From a bacterium BMS3Abin11 (GTDB taxonomy: Bacteria; Pseudomonadota; Gammaproteobacteria; BMS3Bbin11), in the NCBI GenBank assembly GCA_002897635.1, contig BDTD01000015.1, positions 124,001 through 188,000 of the forward strand: 64,000 nt of DNA, in the 5' to 3' direction. The notes under the pieces are model-generated. The model had not been told where the DNA came from. It saw only the letters and a list, made by a program, of their open reading frames with translations, and did no database searches. Position 1 is the stretch's first letter; each line of letters begins with the position of its first letter. The translations under genes and the position numbers were made by a program. Of this stretch, positions 35,088-44,413 are shown in pieces.

Positions 35088-36325
35088 CGCCAGAAAAACT
35101 ATACAAATACGAACTTGGCCTGCTTTCACTACTGGTACTGGTATTGCCAAGCCTGGAAGCACTAAAAACCCTCTTCTGGTTTTCCTATCTCATTATTTTT
35201 CTGATCAGGCGTTTTCAGAATGGCAGTCTTACATTAATACCGAAAAAATCTGCCAATATTGCTGTCACACTCTATCTTTTCGCCACCCTCATCAGCACCC
35301 TGGTCAATTGGCCATTTGACAATGGCTTTAAAGGATTCCTCGATGAATTTCGATTTTTAACTTTATTCCTCTGCCTCTATAGCGCGGGTTATACTGAAGC
35401 AGAATACCGTCGAATTGCTCTGTTAATCGTGGTCGGTGTACTCGGTGGACTGGTTTATGGGCTGGTAGAGTTTTTGTTCCACTTCAGGACGGATTTTCAG
35501 TTCCATTCAGCTGGAATACTAACTCAATCATCGATATACCTGGGGATTTCAATTTTAGTGAATGCAGGATTGTTACTGGATAAACAGCCTGTGTCACGAA
35601 AACTGACAACCTTTCTTCGCGCTTCACTGTTGATTCAACTTGTTGCTCTGGTCTATATGGGTAGTCGCGGTAGCATGCTAGCCATAAGCCTGACCTTTAT
35701 CCTGCTCGCTATCCTGATCCTTCAGTTTAGAACGGTGATAACCTGGCTCGCTGGAATTGGCCTGTCAATCCTGGCGTTCTCTGTTTTGATCCAGATATTT
35801 CCTGATAACATTTTCAGCAAGGACTTAACGACACAATATTCCATCGACCGTATAAAGGCATCAGATAGCCAACGTATAGAAGCCTGGGAGGTTGCCTTTG
35901 CTAAACTCGCCGATGGAAAAGACCTGGTATGGGGAATTGGGCCAAGGAATTATAAAGCCATCAAAGATATGGAATTTGTCAGACAGAACGACAACCTGTT
36001 GAAATTGAAGAAGTACACCCATGCACACAATCTATTTCTGACCCAACTAATAGAACAGGGTATTTTTGGTCTACTTGCCATGTTGTACTTATTTTCTCTG
36101 TTCCTGTTAAAGATCATTTCTATCTGGCGCTCTGGACCAGATCATTCTCCTGGCTGGGCATGGTATGGGGGTATAGGGGGTTTAGCAATTCCAGTTATCG
36201 CCGGGATGTTCAACACCCCTTTTTATCAGGAACACGCCATGCTGGCGATGCTGGTCATGGGGATGATGTTTGCGGTAGCTGAAAGAAATTCCAATGATAC
36301 ACATACATTGCGACAAAAATCCTGA
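35084..36325 (+). CDS. O-antigen ligase/polymerase-like membrane protein, copy 1
   Basis: A 413-residue polytopic membrane protein with 10 or more hydrophobic helices. The Wzy/WaaL (Wzy_C) region shows YMGSRGSMLAI, then a periplasmic loop with IEAWEVAF...LVWGIGPRNY and HAHNLFLTQLIEQGIFGL, the typical HxH-N-x5-E-x-G signature. It probably attaches O-antigen or another polymer to lipid A-core, or polymerises it. It is followed 14 nt later by a clear paralogue. Confidence 0.88.
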   Translation: MTPEKLYKYELGLLSLLVLVLPSLEALKTLFWFSYLIIFLIRRFQNGSLTLIPKKSANIAVTLYLFATLISTLVNWPFDNGFKGFLDEFRFLTLFLCLYSAGYTEAEYRRIALLIVVGVLGGLVYGLVEFLFHFRTDFQFHSAGILTQSSIYLGISILVNAGLLLDKQPVSRKLTTFLRASLLIQLVALVYMGSRGSMLAISLTFILLAILILQFRTVITWLAGIGLSILAFSVLIQIFPDNIFSKDLTTQYSIDRIKASDSQRIEAWEVAFAKLADGKDLVWGIGPRNYKAIKDMEFVRQNDNLLKLKKYTHAHNLFLTQLIEQGIFGLLAMLYLFSLFLLKIISIWRSGPDHSPGWAWYGGIGGLAIPVIAGMFNTPFYQEHAMLAMLVMGMMFAVAERNSNDTHTLRQKS

Positions 36326-36339
36326 CGCACGATAACAAG

Positions 36340-37536
36340 ATGAAACAGCTTGAGATTATATTACTTGGACTACTGGTTTTTGTGTTACCAAGCCTGGAAA
36401 CACCAAAAACAATATTCTGGGCATTTTATATACTTGCTTTCCTTGTTCGCCGGTACCGGGAGCATGGCTTTGCTTTCAAAAAGCAAAACGCCATTACCCT
36501 CTCAGTAATCGCACTCTTTCTGGTAAGTCTCATTAGCACTTTTGTTAACTGGCCAATTACGAAAGGTCTCAGTGGTGCCTTTTATACACTCAGCTATGCT
36601 TCACTTTTTCTTTGTCTCTATTATGGCGACTATACTGGCAGGCAAATAAAAGCTGTTGCGCTAGTGATAGTGGCGGGCGCACTCGTAGGGCTATGGTTCG
36701 GACTTGTTGAATTTTCCAGCGGTGTCACGAGCTCGATGGGTTTTCATTCAGCGGGAGTAACTACCCAGTCTTCTATCTATCTTGGCTTAGTTATCATAAC
36801 AGGTTTTGGTCTACTGGTTGATGGTACTGAAAAACATCTTCTGTTAACTCTGTCTTTGTATATATCACTGTTTCTGATGGGTATAGCAATACTCTACATG
36901 GGTAGCAGGGGGGCAATATTTGCTACTTTCATCAGTCTCGTTATATTTCTCTTTCTCAATCACAGCCGGCGTATAATACTTATATCGTCCAGTCTTATCG
37001 TCGCTACAACAGTCACTGCATTTATCCTGATCAGCACTTATCCTACCAACATGAATAAACCTGATAAAAGAGAAAGATTCTCAGCAGAGCGACTTCATAA
37101 ATCAGATAATGAACGCCTTGAAAACTGGCAAATAGCAATTAGAAAAATATCAACAGGCAAGGATCTGGTCTGGGGTATAGGACCAAGAAATTACTCTACA
37201 ATAGATCCTCGTGAATTGGGAATTAAACTGAATTTCCTTCAACCCACTGACAAGTTAAACCATGCCCACAACCTTTTTCTCACTCAATGGGTTGAGCAAG
37301 GACTTGTGGGATTGGTTGCTATGTTTACTTTTTTCACTCTCGTGCTCATGCGCCTGATAAAAAAATGGCCTTATTGCAGGGAAACCAACAGGCAATGGGT
37401 ATGGCTCTCTGGGCTGGGTGGGCTTGTTATTCCTGTCATAGCCGGTTTTTTTAATACACCTTTTTATCAGGAACATGCCATGCTGGCGATGATATTAATG
37501 GGTGCTATGTATGCAGAAACAAAAAGAATTTCCTGA
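36340..37536 (+). CDS. O-antigen ligase/polymerase-like membrane protein, copy 2
   Basis: A 398-residue paralogue of the preceding protein. The two share the start (LEIILLGLLVFVLPSLE), a LYMGSRG segment, ENWQIAIRKISTGKDLVWGIGPRNY, HAHNLFLTQWVEQGLVGL and the C-terminal IPVIAGFFNTPFYQEHAM. The tandem duplication suggests that one copy ligates and the other polymerises, or that they use different acceptors. It ends 2 nt from the convergent GT2 gene. Confidence 0.88.
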   Translation: MKQLEIILLGLLVFVLPSLETPKTIFWAFYILAFLVRRYREHGFAFKKQNAITLSVIALFLVSLISTFVNWPITKGLSGAFYTLSYASLFLCLYYGDYTGRQIKAVALVIVAGALVGLWFGLVEFSSGVTSSMGFHSAGVTTQSSIYLGLVIITGFGLLVDGTEKHLLLTLSLYISLFLMGIAILYMGSRGAIFATFISLVIFLFLNHSRRIILISSSLIVATTVTAFILISTYPTNMNKPDKRERFSAERLHKSDNERLENWQIAIRKISTGKDLVWGIGPRNYSTIDPRELGIKLNFLQPTDKLNHAHNLFLTQWVEQGLVGLVAMFTFFTLVLMRLIKKWPYCRETNRQWVWLSGLGGLVIPVIAGFFNTPFYQEHAMLAMILMGAMYAETKRIS

Positions 37537-37538
37537 CA

Positions 37539-38288
37539 TTATTGTGTTCTTTGTAAAGTAATTAGCTTTGCATACTTAATAAAAGTATTCTGGCAGCCAA
37601 TACAAATATGAACCAGTCCCGGCACACCATCGAGAAAACCAAGCCGGAACAGGTAAAATTTAAAAAATCGGAACAGGGGATTTAGTAAAATTTTACCCAC
37701 ACCCGCTGTTTTGCCTGCCTGGTACATTTTCTCGGCCTGTAGACTGGTATATTGATTCTGCTTTTCCAGATAGCTGGCCAGAGATGCTGCTGAATCATGC
37801 AGGAGATCACCTTTCAGCGTGCCTGTCGATACATCCGTCTGTACGAACTCATGGACTGCATCATTGCTCCAAAGGGCATGCTGGCGATTGAAAAGTCTAA
37901 GGCTTATGTCCGGATAGCCTTCACCATGCCTTAACCATCTACCCATAAAGCGATTGCAGCGCGGGAATTGGTACGCCTGATATTGCGGACTCTCCATCAC
38001 TGACTGGATTGAAACAGCGAGTTCCTCAGAGATACACTCGTCCGCATCCAGGCACAATACCCAGTCATGTTCTGCTAGCTCTACTGCTTTCTGTTTCTGT
38101 GGCCCATAGCCCAACCAGTCCTGATGAATGAATCTTGCATTGTACTGCTGGGCAATATTTCTGGTTTCGTCGTCACTGCCGGAGTCAAGAATAAGAATTT
38201 CGCTGACAAATGATAAAGAGTTCAGACAGTCTACAAGCTGCCTGGCGGCATTGTATGTAATAATAATGGCCGACAGGTGTGTATTCAT
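37539..38288 (-). CDS. GT2 glycosyltransferase, WaaE/KdtX type
   Basis: A 249-residue GT-A glycosyltransferase. SAIIITYNAARQL, ILDSGSDDET, and the metal-binding LCLDADE are present, with the C-terminal FKFYLFRLGFLDGVPG segment typical of the WaaE/KdtX family that adds a core glucose. A GTG at 38315 is in frame, but the ATG at 38288 gives the family N-terminus. It is divergent from waaA, its usual genetic neighbour, with starts only 47 nt apart. Confidence 0.88.
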   Translation of the reverse strand: MNTHLSAIIITYNAARQLVDCLNSLSFVSEILILDSGSDDETRNIAQQYNARFIHQDWLGYGPQKQKAVELAEHDWVLCLDADECISEELAVSIQSVMESPQYQAYQFPRCNRFMGRWLRHGEGYPDISLRLFNRQHALWSNDAVHEFVQTDVSTGTLKGDLLHDSAASLASYLEKQNQYTSLQAEKMYQAGKTAGVGKILLNPLFRFFKFYLFRLGFLDGVPGLVHICIGCQNTFIKYAKLITLQRTQ

Positions 38289-38335
38289 TTTTCTATTCTC
38301 GAAGGGATCAATCACTTACTCTAATCATATACTCT

Positions 38336-39640
38336 ATGCTAAAGCTTTACTCACTGTTATTACCACTGCTTGTGCCGCTAGTCATTCTACATCTGCTACT
38401 TCGCGGGTTAAAGAATCCTGATTACTTCCGGCGCTGGGGCGAACGTTTTGGTTTTAGCAACATCAACCCTGGTTCACCGGTGATCTGGATACATGCGGTA
38501 TCTGTTGGTGAAGCACGTGCTTCAGTTCCTCTCATAAACGCATTGTTCGAGCGTTTTCCCGATGCTCAAATACTCGTTACGACAATGACACCGACAGGAT
38601 CTGCTGAAGTCGTACGACAACTGGGAGGCCGTGTACTGCATTGTTATGTCCCTTACGACCTCACCAGTTCTGTAAATCGATTTCTAAATCAGATACAGCC
38701 ATGTCTGGCGATCATTATGGAAACCGAATTATGGCCAAATATTTACCATGGCTGCAAAAAACGAAATATACCCGTTGTCGTCGCCAATGCACGCATGTCG
38801 GAATCGTCTATGCACGGTTATCTGCGTTTCGAAAAGCTGACACATGCTACGCTCAGTCAGGTTTCCCTGATCGCCACCCAATCAAGAGCCGACGCACGCC
38901 GTTTAAGGCGTATGGGAGCATCAAATGACAAAATATTTATCACCGGCAGCATCAAGTTTGAAATCAAACTGCCGGCCAGTCTACGTGAGGCAGCGGAATC
39001 CCTGCGGCGAGACTTCGGCAGCATGCGACCCATCTGGATTGCCGCCAGCACGCATGATGATGAAGAAAAGAAAGTTCTCGTCGCATTTCGGGAATTAAAG
39101 CGCAGTTACCCGGATCTATTACTATTGATTGTTCCGCGCCACCCGGAACGTTTCGTAGCCGTTGAAAAAATCAGCCGCCGGGATGGTTTCAACACCGCTC
39201 TCAGAAGTGAATTGCGTGGTCCTGTTTCTGACGATGTGGAAGTGATCGTAGCTGACAGCATGGGTGAACTGCTTAAACTCTATTCTGCCTCAGATGTTGC
39301 TTTTGTCGGGGGTTCACTGGTACCTGTCGGTGGCCATAATGTACTCGAAGCCTGCGCGGTCGGCCTGCCGGTTATCTTCGGCCCCCATATGTTCAACTTT
39401 GATGAGATCAGCAAGCTGACCCTGTCACGCTACGCGGGTATGCAAGTAGACTCAGAAACCGATCTCGCAGCAGCGGTTGCCAGCTATCTGGGCGATGCCA
39501 ATCTGCGATTTGAAACGGGGGAAAAGGGTAAAAAACTGGTGCAGCAAAATCGCGGCGCGCTGGAACGCACCTCCGAACTTATATTCTCTCTTGCTGAGGC
39601 TAGCTGTATAGAAACACGCTCGCATGGCAAAAAATTGTAG
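38336..39640 (+). CDS. waaA: 3-deoxy-D-manno-octulosonic acid (Kdo) transferase
   Basis: A 434-residue membrane-anchored GT30 enzyme that adds Kdo to lipid IVA, the first LPS core step. An N-terminal hydrophobic anchor (MLKLYSLLLPLLVPLVILHLLL) is followed by WGERFGF, HAVSVGEARAS, METELWPN and the C-terminal VGGSLVPVGGHNVLE motif. The frame is open from 38279, but the ATG at 38336 gives the anchor start typical of the family. A REP-like palindrome follows the stop. Confidence 0.95.
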   Translation: MLKLYSLLLPLLVPLVILHLLLRGLKNPDYFRRWGERFGFSNINPGSPVIWIHAVSVGEARASVPLINALFERFPDAQILVTTMTPTGSAEVVRQLGGRVLHCYVPYDLTSSVNRFLNQIQPCLAIIMETELWPNIYHGCKKRNIPVVVANARMSESSMHGYLRFEKLTHATLSQVSLIATQSRADARRLRRMGASNDKIFITGSIKFEIKLPASLREAAESLRRDFGSMRPIWIAASTHDDEEKKVLVAFRELKRSYPDLLLLIVPRHPERFVAVEKISRRDGFNTALRSELRGPVSDDVEVIVADSMGELLKLYSASDVAFVGGSLVPVGGHNVLEACAVGLPVIFGPHMFNFDEISKLTLSRYAGMQVDSETDLAAAVASYLGDANLRFETGEKGKKLVQQNRGALERTSELIFSLAEASCIETRSHGKKL

Positions 39641-39659
39641 GTGCGAATTCATTCGCACA
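39636..39659. repeat. single REP-like unit, family GTAGGTGCGAA
   Basis: One 24-bp unit (TGTAGGTGCGAATTCATTCGCACA, shown here as a single palindromic motif) lies across the waaA stop, without the inverted partner found at other sites. Confidence 0.75.
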
Positions 39660-39683
39660 GAAGGGTTAAGCGGGATACATCGA

Positions 39684-40322
39684 TCAGAAATTAAAGGCTT
39701 CCTTTTGCTCCGCATTGGTAAGACGGGGCAGTGATGTCTCAAACAGGGCCTCTTCAGACAGACTACCATCCACATCGCGGCTAATCAGTGTTGCTGACAT
39801 AGCAGGCTGCTCACCAATCACAGCAAATAGTCTTCCACCTGCGTTCAGTTTTTCGAGCAGGCCTTCAGGAATCGACTGCACTGAACCATTCAACACAATC
39901 ACATCAAAATTCCCTTTATCCTGCCAGCCTTCCTTGATACTTCCAGTTTCGAAATGAATATTACCAAGTTTTTTCCGAATTCCCGGCTGCACATGATCCT
40001 CGGTATCAAGGGTCGTAACATTGCCCGAGAGATCCGCCAACATCGCTGTCAGATACGCACATCCCGTCCCAATCTCAAGCACGGCTTCATCTGCCTGTAC
40101 GTTCAATGCCTGAAGGATCCGTGCCTCCATACCGGGAAACAGCATACAGCTGCTGTCATCAAGTACAATATTCGTATCGGCGTAAGCCAGCTCGCGCCAT
40201 GATTCAGGAACAAATTCCTCACGCGGATATTTGTACATCAGTTCTATCACCCGGGGATCAGTCACATCCCAGGTACGGACCTGCTGTTTAACCATATTTT
40301 CACGCGCTTGTTTCTGATTCAT
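39684..40322 (-). CDS. protein-L-isoaspartate O-methyltransferase-like protein
   Basis: A 212-residue SAM-dependent methyltransferase of the Pcm family, which starts repair of damaged Asp/Asn residues. The N-terminus ENMVKQQVRTWDV and PREEFVPE, then the SAM motif VLEIGTGCAYLTAMLA, are clear. Several later motifs are shorter than in true Pcm, as in the second, Pcm-like family common in proteobacteria. The frame is open to 40379; the ATG at 40322 gives the typical start. It may be a paralogue rather than the repair enzyme. Confidence 0.85.
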   Translation of the reverse strand: MNQKQARENMVKQQVRTWDVTDPRVIELMYKYPREEFVPESWRELAYADTNIVLDDSSCMLFPGMEARILQALNVQADEAVLEIGTGCAYLTAMLADLSGNVTTLDTEDHVQPGIRKKLGNIHFETGSIKEGWQDKGNFDVIVLNGSVQSIPEGLLEKLNAGGRLFAVIGEQPAMSATLISRDVDGSLSEEALFETSLPRLTNAEQKEAFNF

Positions 40323-40586
40323 AACACTATCCATATTTTGGGGCATGCAAAGAGTAAAAGTTCTGCAATCAATGTTCAAGCACTATCTTTAATGGGCACC
40401 ATAAATAAATTGCGTGAAAAACCTGAAAGCCTTAAAAGCTTTAACCACAAAGGTCGCAGAGACAGGCAGAGGTTTAATATTAATTGGTCAGCTAAAGTAG
40501 CTACTCTCTGCGAACATCTGCGCCCACTGCGATTACATTTTTTTGAAACCGGAAACCGGGAACCTGGAACTGTTTCCCAATAAAGC
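40323..40586. other. intergenic stretch with CACAGAGG-type repeat remnants
   Basis: No gene is recognised. TTAACCACAAAGGTCGCAGAGACA around 40441 and GGAAACCGGGAACCTGGAAC around 40553 are diverged relatives of the tandem repeats found at 44.1-44.4 kb. Confidence 0.4.
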
Positions 40587-40877
40587 TCATTTCGTCAATT
40601 TTTGACCTGCAAGTTGTTCGACAACACTTAACGGGGTGCCTCTTTTCTTTGCAATTTTCTGGTATTCTACTTTACGTCCTGCGTTGATTTGACCCACCAG
40701 AGCGTTCACTTCCGCTGAAGGCTTCACGGCTGCGATATAGCCACTGGGGGTTTCCTTAACCAGCCCCTGAGCTTTTGCCTGAGCCAGATTTAGTGCGGCG
40801 GCTGGCAAAGCAAACAGCATCAGTGCGAGCAACGCGGGGGCCGCCCAGTAAAATTTATTTCTAAATACATTTAACAT
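40587..40877 (-). CDS. ydbL: YdbL-like (DUF1318) periplasmic protein
   Basis: A 96-residue exported protein with a signal peptide ending near LPAAA. The DUF1318 features LAQAKAQGLVKETPSGYIAA, the NAGRKVEYQKIAKKRG segment and the final VEQLAGQKL are visible. In E. coli it is encoded with ynbE and ydbH, the outer-membrane phospholipid transport system. Here it is the last gene of the same three-gene unit. Confidence 0.9.
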   Translation of the reverse strand: MLNVFRNKFYWAAPALLALMLFALPAAALNLAQAKAQGLVKETPSGYIAAVKPSAEVNALVGQINAGRKVEYQKIAKKRGTPLSVVEQLAGQKLTK

Positions 40878-40893
40878 TCTCTGTTCCTCTCAA

Positions 40894-41091
40894 TTAGAAT
40901 AAACTACTGTCTTTTTTCATCAATGTATTGAGATCATTATCAACTTTAACTCGGATCTCCTGATCAATCTTTACATTCAGGTTAATCGTAATCGGCTTAT
41001 CCGGTATCGCAACCTTAACCGTCGGTGTGCATGCAGTCACTGCAAGCAATAATAATGAGCCGCTAAAAATCTTAATCAAATATTGATACAT
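40894..41091 (-). CDS. ynbE: YnbE-like lipoprotein
   Basis: A 65-residue outer-membrane lipoprotein. The lipobox LLAVTAC is at residues 15-21, followed by TPTVKVAIPDKPITINLNVKIDQEIRVKVD. YnbE is known to pair in beta-strand augmentation with YdbH to form the periplasmic bridge. It lies 16 nt upstream of ydbL and downstream of ydbH. Confidence 0.9.
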   Translation of the reverse strand: MYQYLIKIFSGSLLLLAVTACTPTVKVAIPDKPITINLNVKIDQEIRVKVDNDLNTLMKKDSSLF

Positions 41092-41217
41092 TTTTCTTCC
41101 TCGTACGCAACACGCTGCTGATCTACGGCATAGTGTTATTATACTGTCTACATTGTGAATATAAGCTGAATGATAAACGACAGGTCTTCAGTGCACTACG
41201 CAGTTTACCGGATTTTT

Positions 41218-43608
41218 CTATTTTCTGAAGTGCTTCTGTACATTTTTATCGATATCCTTACTAAGGCCCTCCGCATAGCGCAAGCCCTGTAATAACTTCA
41301 GTACATTCTGCTGTAAATTAAGATTAAAATGGATCGGCCTGTTCGCATCCACTTCTGGACTCATCCCCTTGATACTAAGCTTCATTTCCATCTCTCCATC
41401 TTCATCATAATCAACATCAATGTTAAGTGAATCATAGTCCAGATCCTCGAGAATTCTAAACACAAATTCAGAACCTATTGCTGATTTTTCAATCCCCTTC
41501 GTACCGCCTTTCGGCCTGTAATGAATATATCCACCCTGTGGCTGCGCAACAATTTTCCCTTTAGTTATCTTGATTCCTTTATTGGTGATGGTAATCGGAA
41601 TATAGCCATCTAACCGTCCTGTCGCAGTTAATCCTTCGATTTTTTGCATAGCAACAATTTGAGCTAAATCCAGACCAACTACGACTAGTACCAGGTGATG
41701 TTCATTATTATTCAGATCAATTTCCAGGCCATTCCCCTTCACTTTGCCATCGAGCAGTGACAGACTCAGCCCGTTCACCTTAACCAATGGCAGTGGCCCG
41801 TTGCCGGATACACTTAGTAGAATCTCTGTCCTTACTGAAGTAACTGGTATACCAATATCAATATTTTTGACTGTGATCTCTGCAAATTTTGATGATTTAA
41901 TGGCAGGCAAAAGTTCGATATGGTCTTTGTAATTTAGCCCGGAAAATAATACCCCTCCATAATATCCTCCCGCACTATCAATATTCAGCTCCATACTGAG
42001 CTTTTCACTGTCCTGGCCTTCGCTGTTTTTCCACCAGCGGTATCTGCCCTTAGCCGAGAGTAAGCCGGAAATGATGTCAAACGGCTGCTGCCAGTTTTTC
42101 AGCAGCTTGCCGAACAGGGGTTTATCGTTGTCTGGTTTGATTCCATCAAATGAATAGTCCGCATGGCCTGACTCTGAAGCAGTATTGAGGAGAAAGTGGG
42201 TGCTGACCTTAGCATTTTGATTTTTACTCTGGCATGTCACATTGCCTGTTATTTCAGACAAGTTGCCATCACTTGCACTCTCTGTTGCCATACGGCATTC
42301 GGTCAGCGGCAGCTGAAAATCATCATCTTCAATGACCACCCTATGGCTTTCAGCGACAACTGACCACGGCAAGCTTTCTGCATTCGGACAGACGCCTTCC
42401 ACCTTAAACGGTGAGGACTGGAACTGTATATCGTTTATTTGTAGGGCAGGAACAATTAGCTTCATATTAAAACTGCAATTGTCTGGACTTCCGTTTACTG
42501 AACCAGTAGCAAGGGCAATCTCTTTTATCTGCGTGTCAGGGATTCGGATGTTATCCAGCACGACATTTTTGAGCGTGATCTCAGCACCATTTTCTCCATT
42601 AATCAGTGGCCTGCCCTTTACAAAAACCAGGGTCTGGGGAAACTTGAAAATCGCCTTTTCAATTCTGTTATTTTCCTGCTGCAGGCCATCCATTTCTACC
42701 ATCGACGATGGTGCAAACTGCATTCTGAAGCCGTCATTCTTCCCCGTAAGAACCGCTTGCAGATCTACTGTGATTGATTTGGTGCGACTGCCGGCAAAAC
42801 CTGCATCGACTATTTTTGCGCTTAGGCTGATGGCTTTTCTCGCGCTACCATCCTGTCTGAGGTAGCTGAACTTTGCCTGCATCTGGCCGGATAGACCATT
42901 CAGTTCTGCTGCAAGACCTTTAACTGCGGACAAATCGATGCTGGCCTGCCCTGCCAGCCCTGAGCCATTATTTACCGGATAAATTCGTACGGAAACAGGG
43001 TTTTCACTAACACTATCAGGAATCTGCCATTGCAAATCGACGCCGCTGTCAGGTGAAGCCAGCAATTCCAGTTGATGATTTTTACCCTTACTGTCTACCA
43101 GCCTGATCTCTGCCTGAGTATTATCTCCCTGTCTGCTCACATCAATGGATGCCGACAGTGATAATTTGCCGTTTATGCCATAGAGAGAAAAGGTATCCAC
43201 TGACAAAAAATCTGCTGGAATATACTGCTGCCAGTGCAGTGACAGCAAGCCTGATAGCAAAGCAGGATCAGGCAAAGATATAGCATTGCCAGCAGTCTGC
43301 AGCCTGTTCAATACAATATCTTTAGCCTCTATAGAAATCAGTTTCCCGGAAATCAGTTGAGACAGATGGTATCTTGCCTGCAACCCTTCGATAACAATAT
43401 CCATATCGGCATTAGACATTTTCAGCCGTTCAACAGTGACAGACTGTAGGCCTATATCACCGATTTTTACTTCAACATTCGAAAACCCGGACTGCGATAG
43501 CTGATTTTCTACCAGCTCAGCCAACAGACGCGGTAGACCTAACCAGATCACCCCGAGCAGCAGCAAAAAGCCCAGCATGGTCAGCAATAGTTTATATAAT
43601 AATTTCAT
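41218..43608 (-). CDS. ydbH: YdbH-like AsmA-superfamily phospholipid transport protein
   Basis: A 796-residue protein with an N-terminal membrane anchor (about residues 5-26), then a long beta-rich periplasmic part. YdbH, with TamB and YhdP, forms a hydrophobic groove moving phospholipids to the outer membrane. The C-terminal stretch (about residues 660-790) has RLDGYIPITITNKGIKI and PIHFNLNLQQNVLKLLQGLRYAEG, characteristic of the C-terminal domain. It is followed by ynbE and ydbL, the conserved order. Confidence 0.9.
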   Translation of the reverse strand: MKLLYKLLLTMLGFLLLLGVIWLGLPRLLAELVENQLSQSGFSNVEVKIGDIGLQSVTVERLKMSNADMDIVIEGLQARYHLSQLISGKLISIEAKDIVLNRLQTAGNAISLPDPALLSGLLSLHWQQYIPADFLSVDTFSLYGINGKLSLSASIDVSRQGDNTQAEIRLVDSKGKNHQLELLASPDSGVDLQWQIPDSVSENPVSVRIYPVNNGSGLAGQASIDLSAVKGLAAELNGLSGQMQAKFSYLRQDGSARKAISLSAKIVDAGFAGSRTKSITVDLQAVLTGKNDGFRMQFAPSSMVEMDGLQQENNRIEKAIFKFPQTLVFVKGRPLINGENGAEITLKNVVLDNIRIPDTQIKEIALATGSVNGSPDNCSFNMKLIVPALQINDIQFQSSPFKVEGVCPNAESLPWSVVAESHRVVIEDDDFQLPLTECRMATESASDGNLSEITGNVTCQSKNQNAKVSTHFLLNTASESGHADYSFDGIKPDNDKPLFGKLLKNWQQPFDIISGLLSAKGRYRWWKNSEGQDSEKLSMELNIDSAGGYYGGVLFSGLNYKDHIELLPAIKSSKFAEITVKNIDIGIPVTSVRTEILLSVSGNGPLPLVKVNGLSLSLLDGKVKGNGLEIDLNNNEHHLVLVVVGLDLAQIVAMQKIEGLTATGRLDGYIPITITNKGIKITKGKIVAQPQGGYIHYRPKGGTKGIEKSAIGSEFVFRILEDLDYDSLNIDVDYDEDGEMEMKLSIKGMSPEVDANRPIHFNLNLQQNVLKLLQGLRYAEGLSKDIDKNVQKHFRK

Positions 43609-43694
43609 AGCCGATTGTGAATCAGTCTGTAAGCCAGAGATATGGCATAATTAATCAGAGGTTCCTTAAGCACTTTTCATATAGATTACGCGCT

Positions 43695-44099
43695 ATGTCA
43701 AAAAAAATTACCGTTGAAAGACCCAGTCCCTGCATAAAATGCACCAAATCCTGGTGTTGCACCTATTTTACCCAACAGATCGACACCCCTCGCTCACGAG
43801 AAGACTTCGATGTCATCCTGTGGCAAATATCACATGAACACACCGAAGCCTACAAAGACGAAGACGGCTGGTTTCTTTTAATGACCAATCCCTGCGCCCA
43901 TTTATTACCCAATGGCGATTGCGGTATCTACGATGTCCGACCCAAAATATGCCGCGATCACTCCAGCGAAAACTGCGAAAAAGACGGCCTGGCTGGCGAA
44001 GATGACTTTAAACTCTATTTCAAAAATTATGCTGCTCTACGCAAGTACTGTAAAAAGAAATTTAAGAAGTGGGACAGGTGGGAGAAAAAGAAGAAGTGA
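43695..44099 (+). CDS. YkgJ-family cysteine cluster protein
   Basis: A 134-residue cytoplasmic zinc/iron-chelate-binding family protein. Clustered cysteines occur in CIKCTKSWCC, then NPCAHLLPNGDCGIYDVRPKICRDH, followed by a Lys-rich tail. The frame is open to 43617, but the ATG at 43695 (MSKKITVERPSPC) fits the family. Function is unknown. The 3' end runs into a tandem-repeat palindrome. Confidence 0.85.
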   Translation: MSKKITVERPSPCIKCTKSWCCTYFTQQIDTPRSREDFDVILWQISHEHTEAYKDEDGWFLLMTNPCAHLLPNGDCGIYDVRPKICRDHSSENCEKDGLAGEDDFKLYFKNYAALRKYCKKKFKKWDRWEKKKK

Positions 44100-44413
44100 A
44101 GTTTCAAGTTCCAAGTTCCAAGTTCCAAGTTCCAAGAATAATAACAAAATCAAGAACCAAAGAATTTTCACCACTGAGGACACAGGGGGACACAGAGGTT
44201 AAAAGAGAATTATAAAAAAATATTTCGAATTTTCATCCTGACAGAATTATTTTCAGGCTCGAATAATCCTTTGAACACATAAAAACCTCTGTGTCCCCCT
44301 GTGTCCTCTGTGGTGAATGAATTTGAATTTGGTTTTGAACTTGGAACTTGGAACTTGGAACTTGGAACTTGGAACTTGAAACTTGGAACTTGAAACTTGG
44401 AACTTGGAACTTA
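44099..44413. repeat. composite inverted-repeat region built from AAGTTCC heptads and CACAGAGG repeats
   Basis: Heptads AAGTTCC (44099-44137) and a CACTGAGGACACAGGGGGACACAGAGG tract split across 44170-44200 are repeated in inverse order: CCTCTGTGTCCCCC...CCTCTGTGG at 44284-44315 and GGAACTT heptads at 44339-44413. The region lies between convergent genes and includes the xerC stop codon. Transcripts would form long hairpins. Confidence 0.85.
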
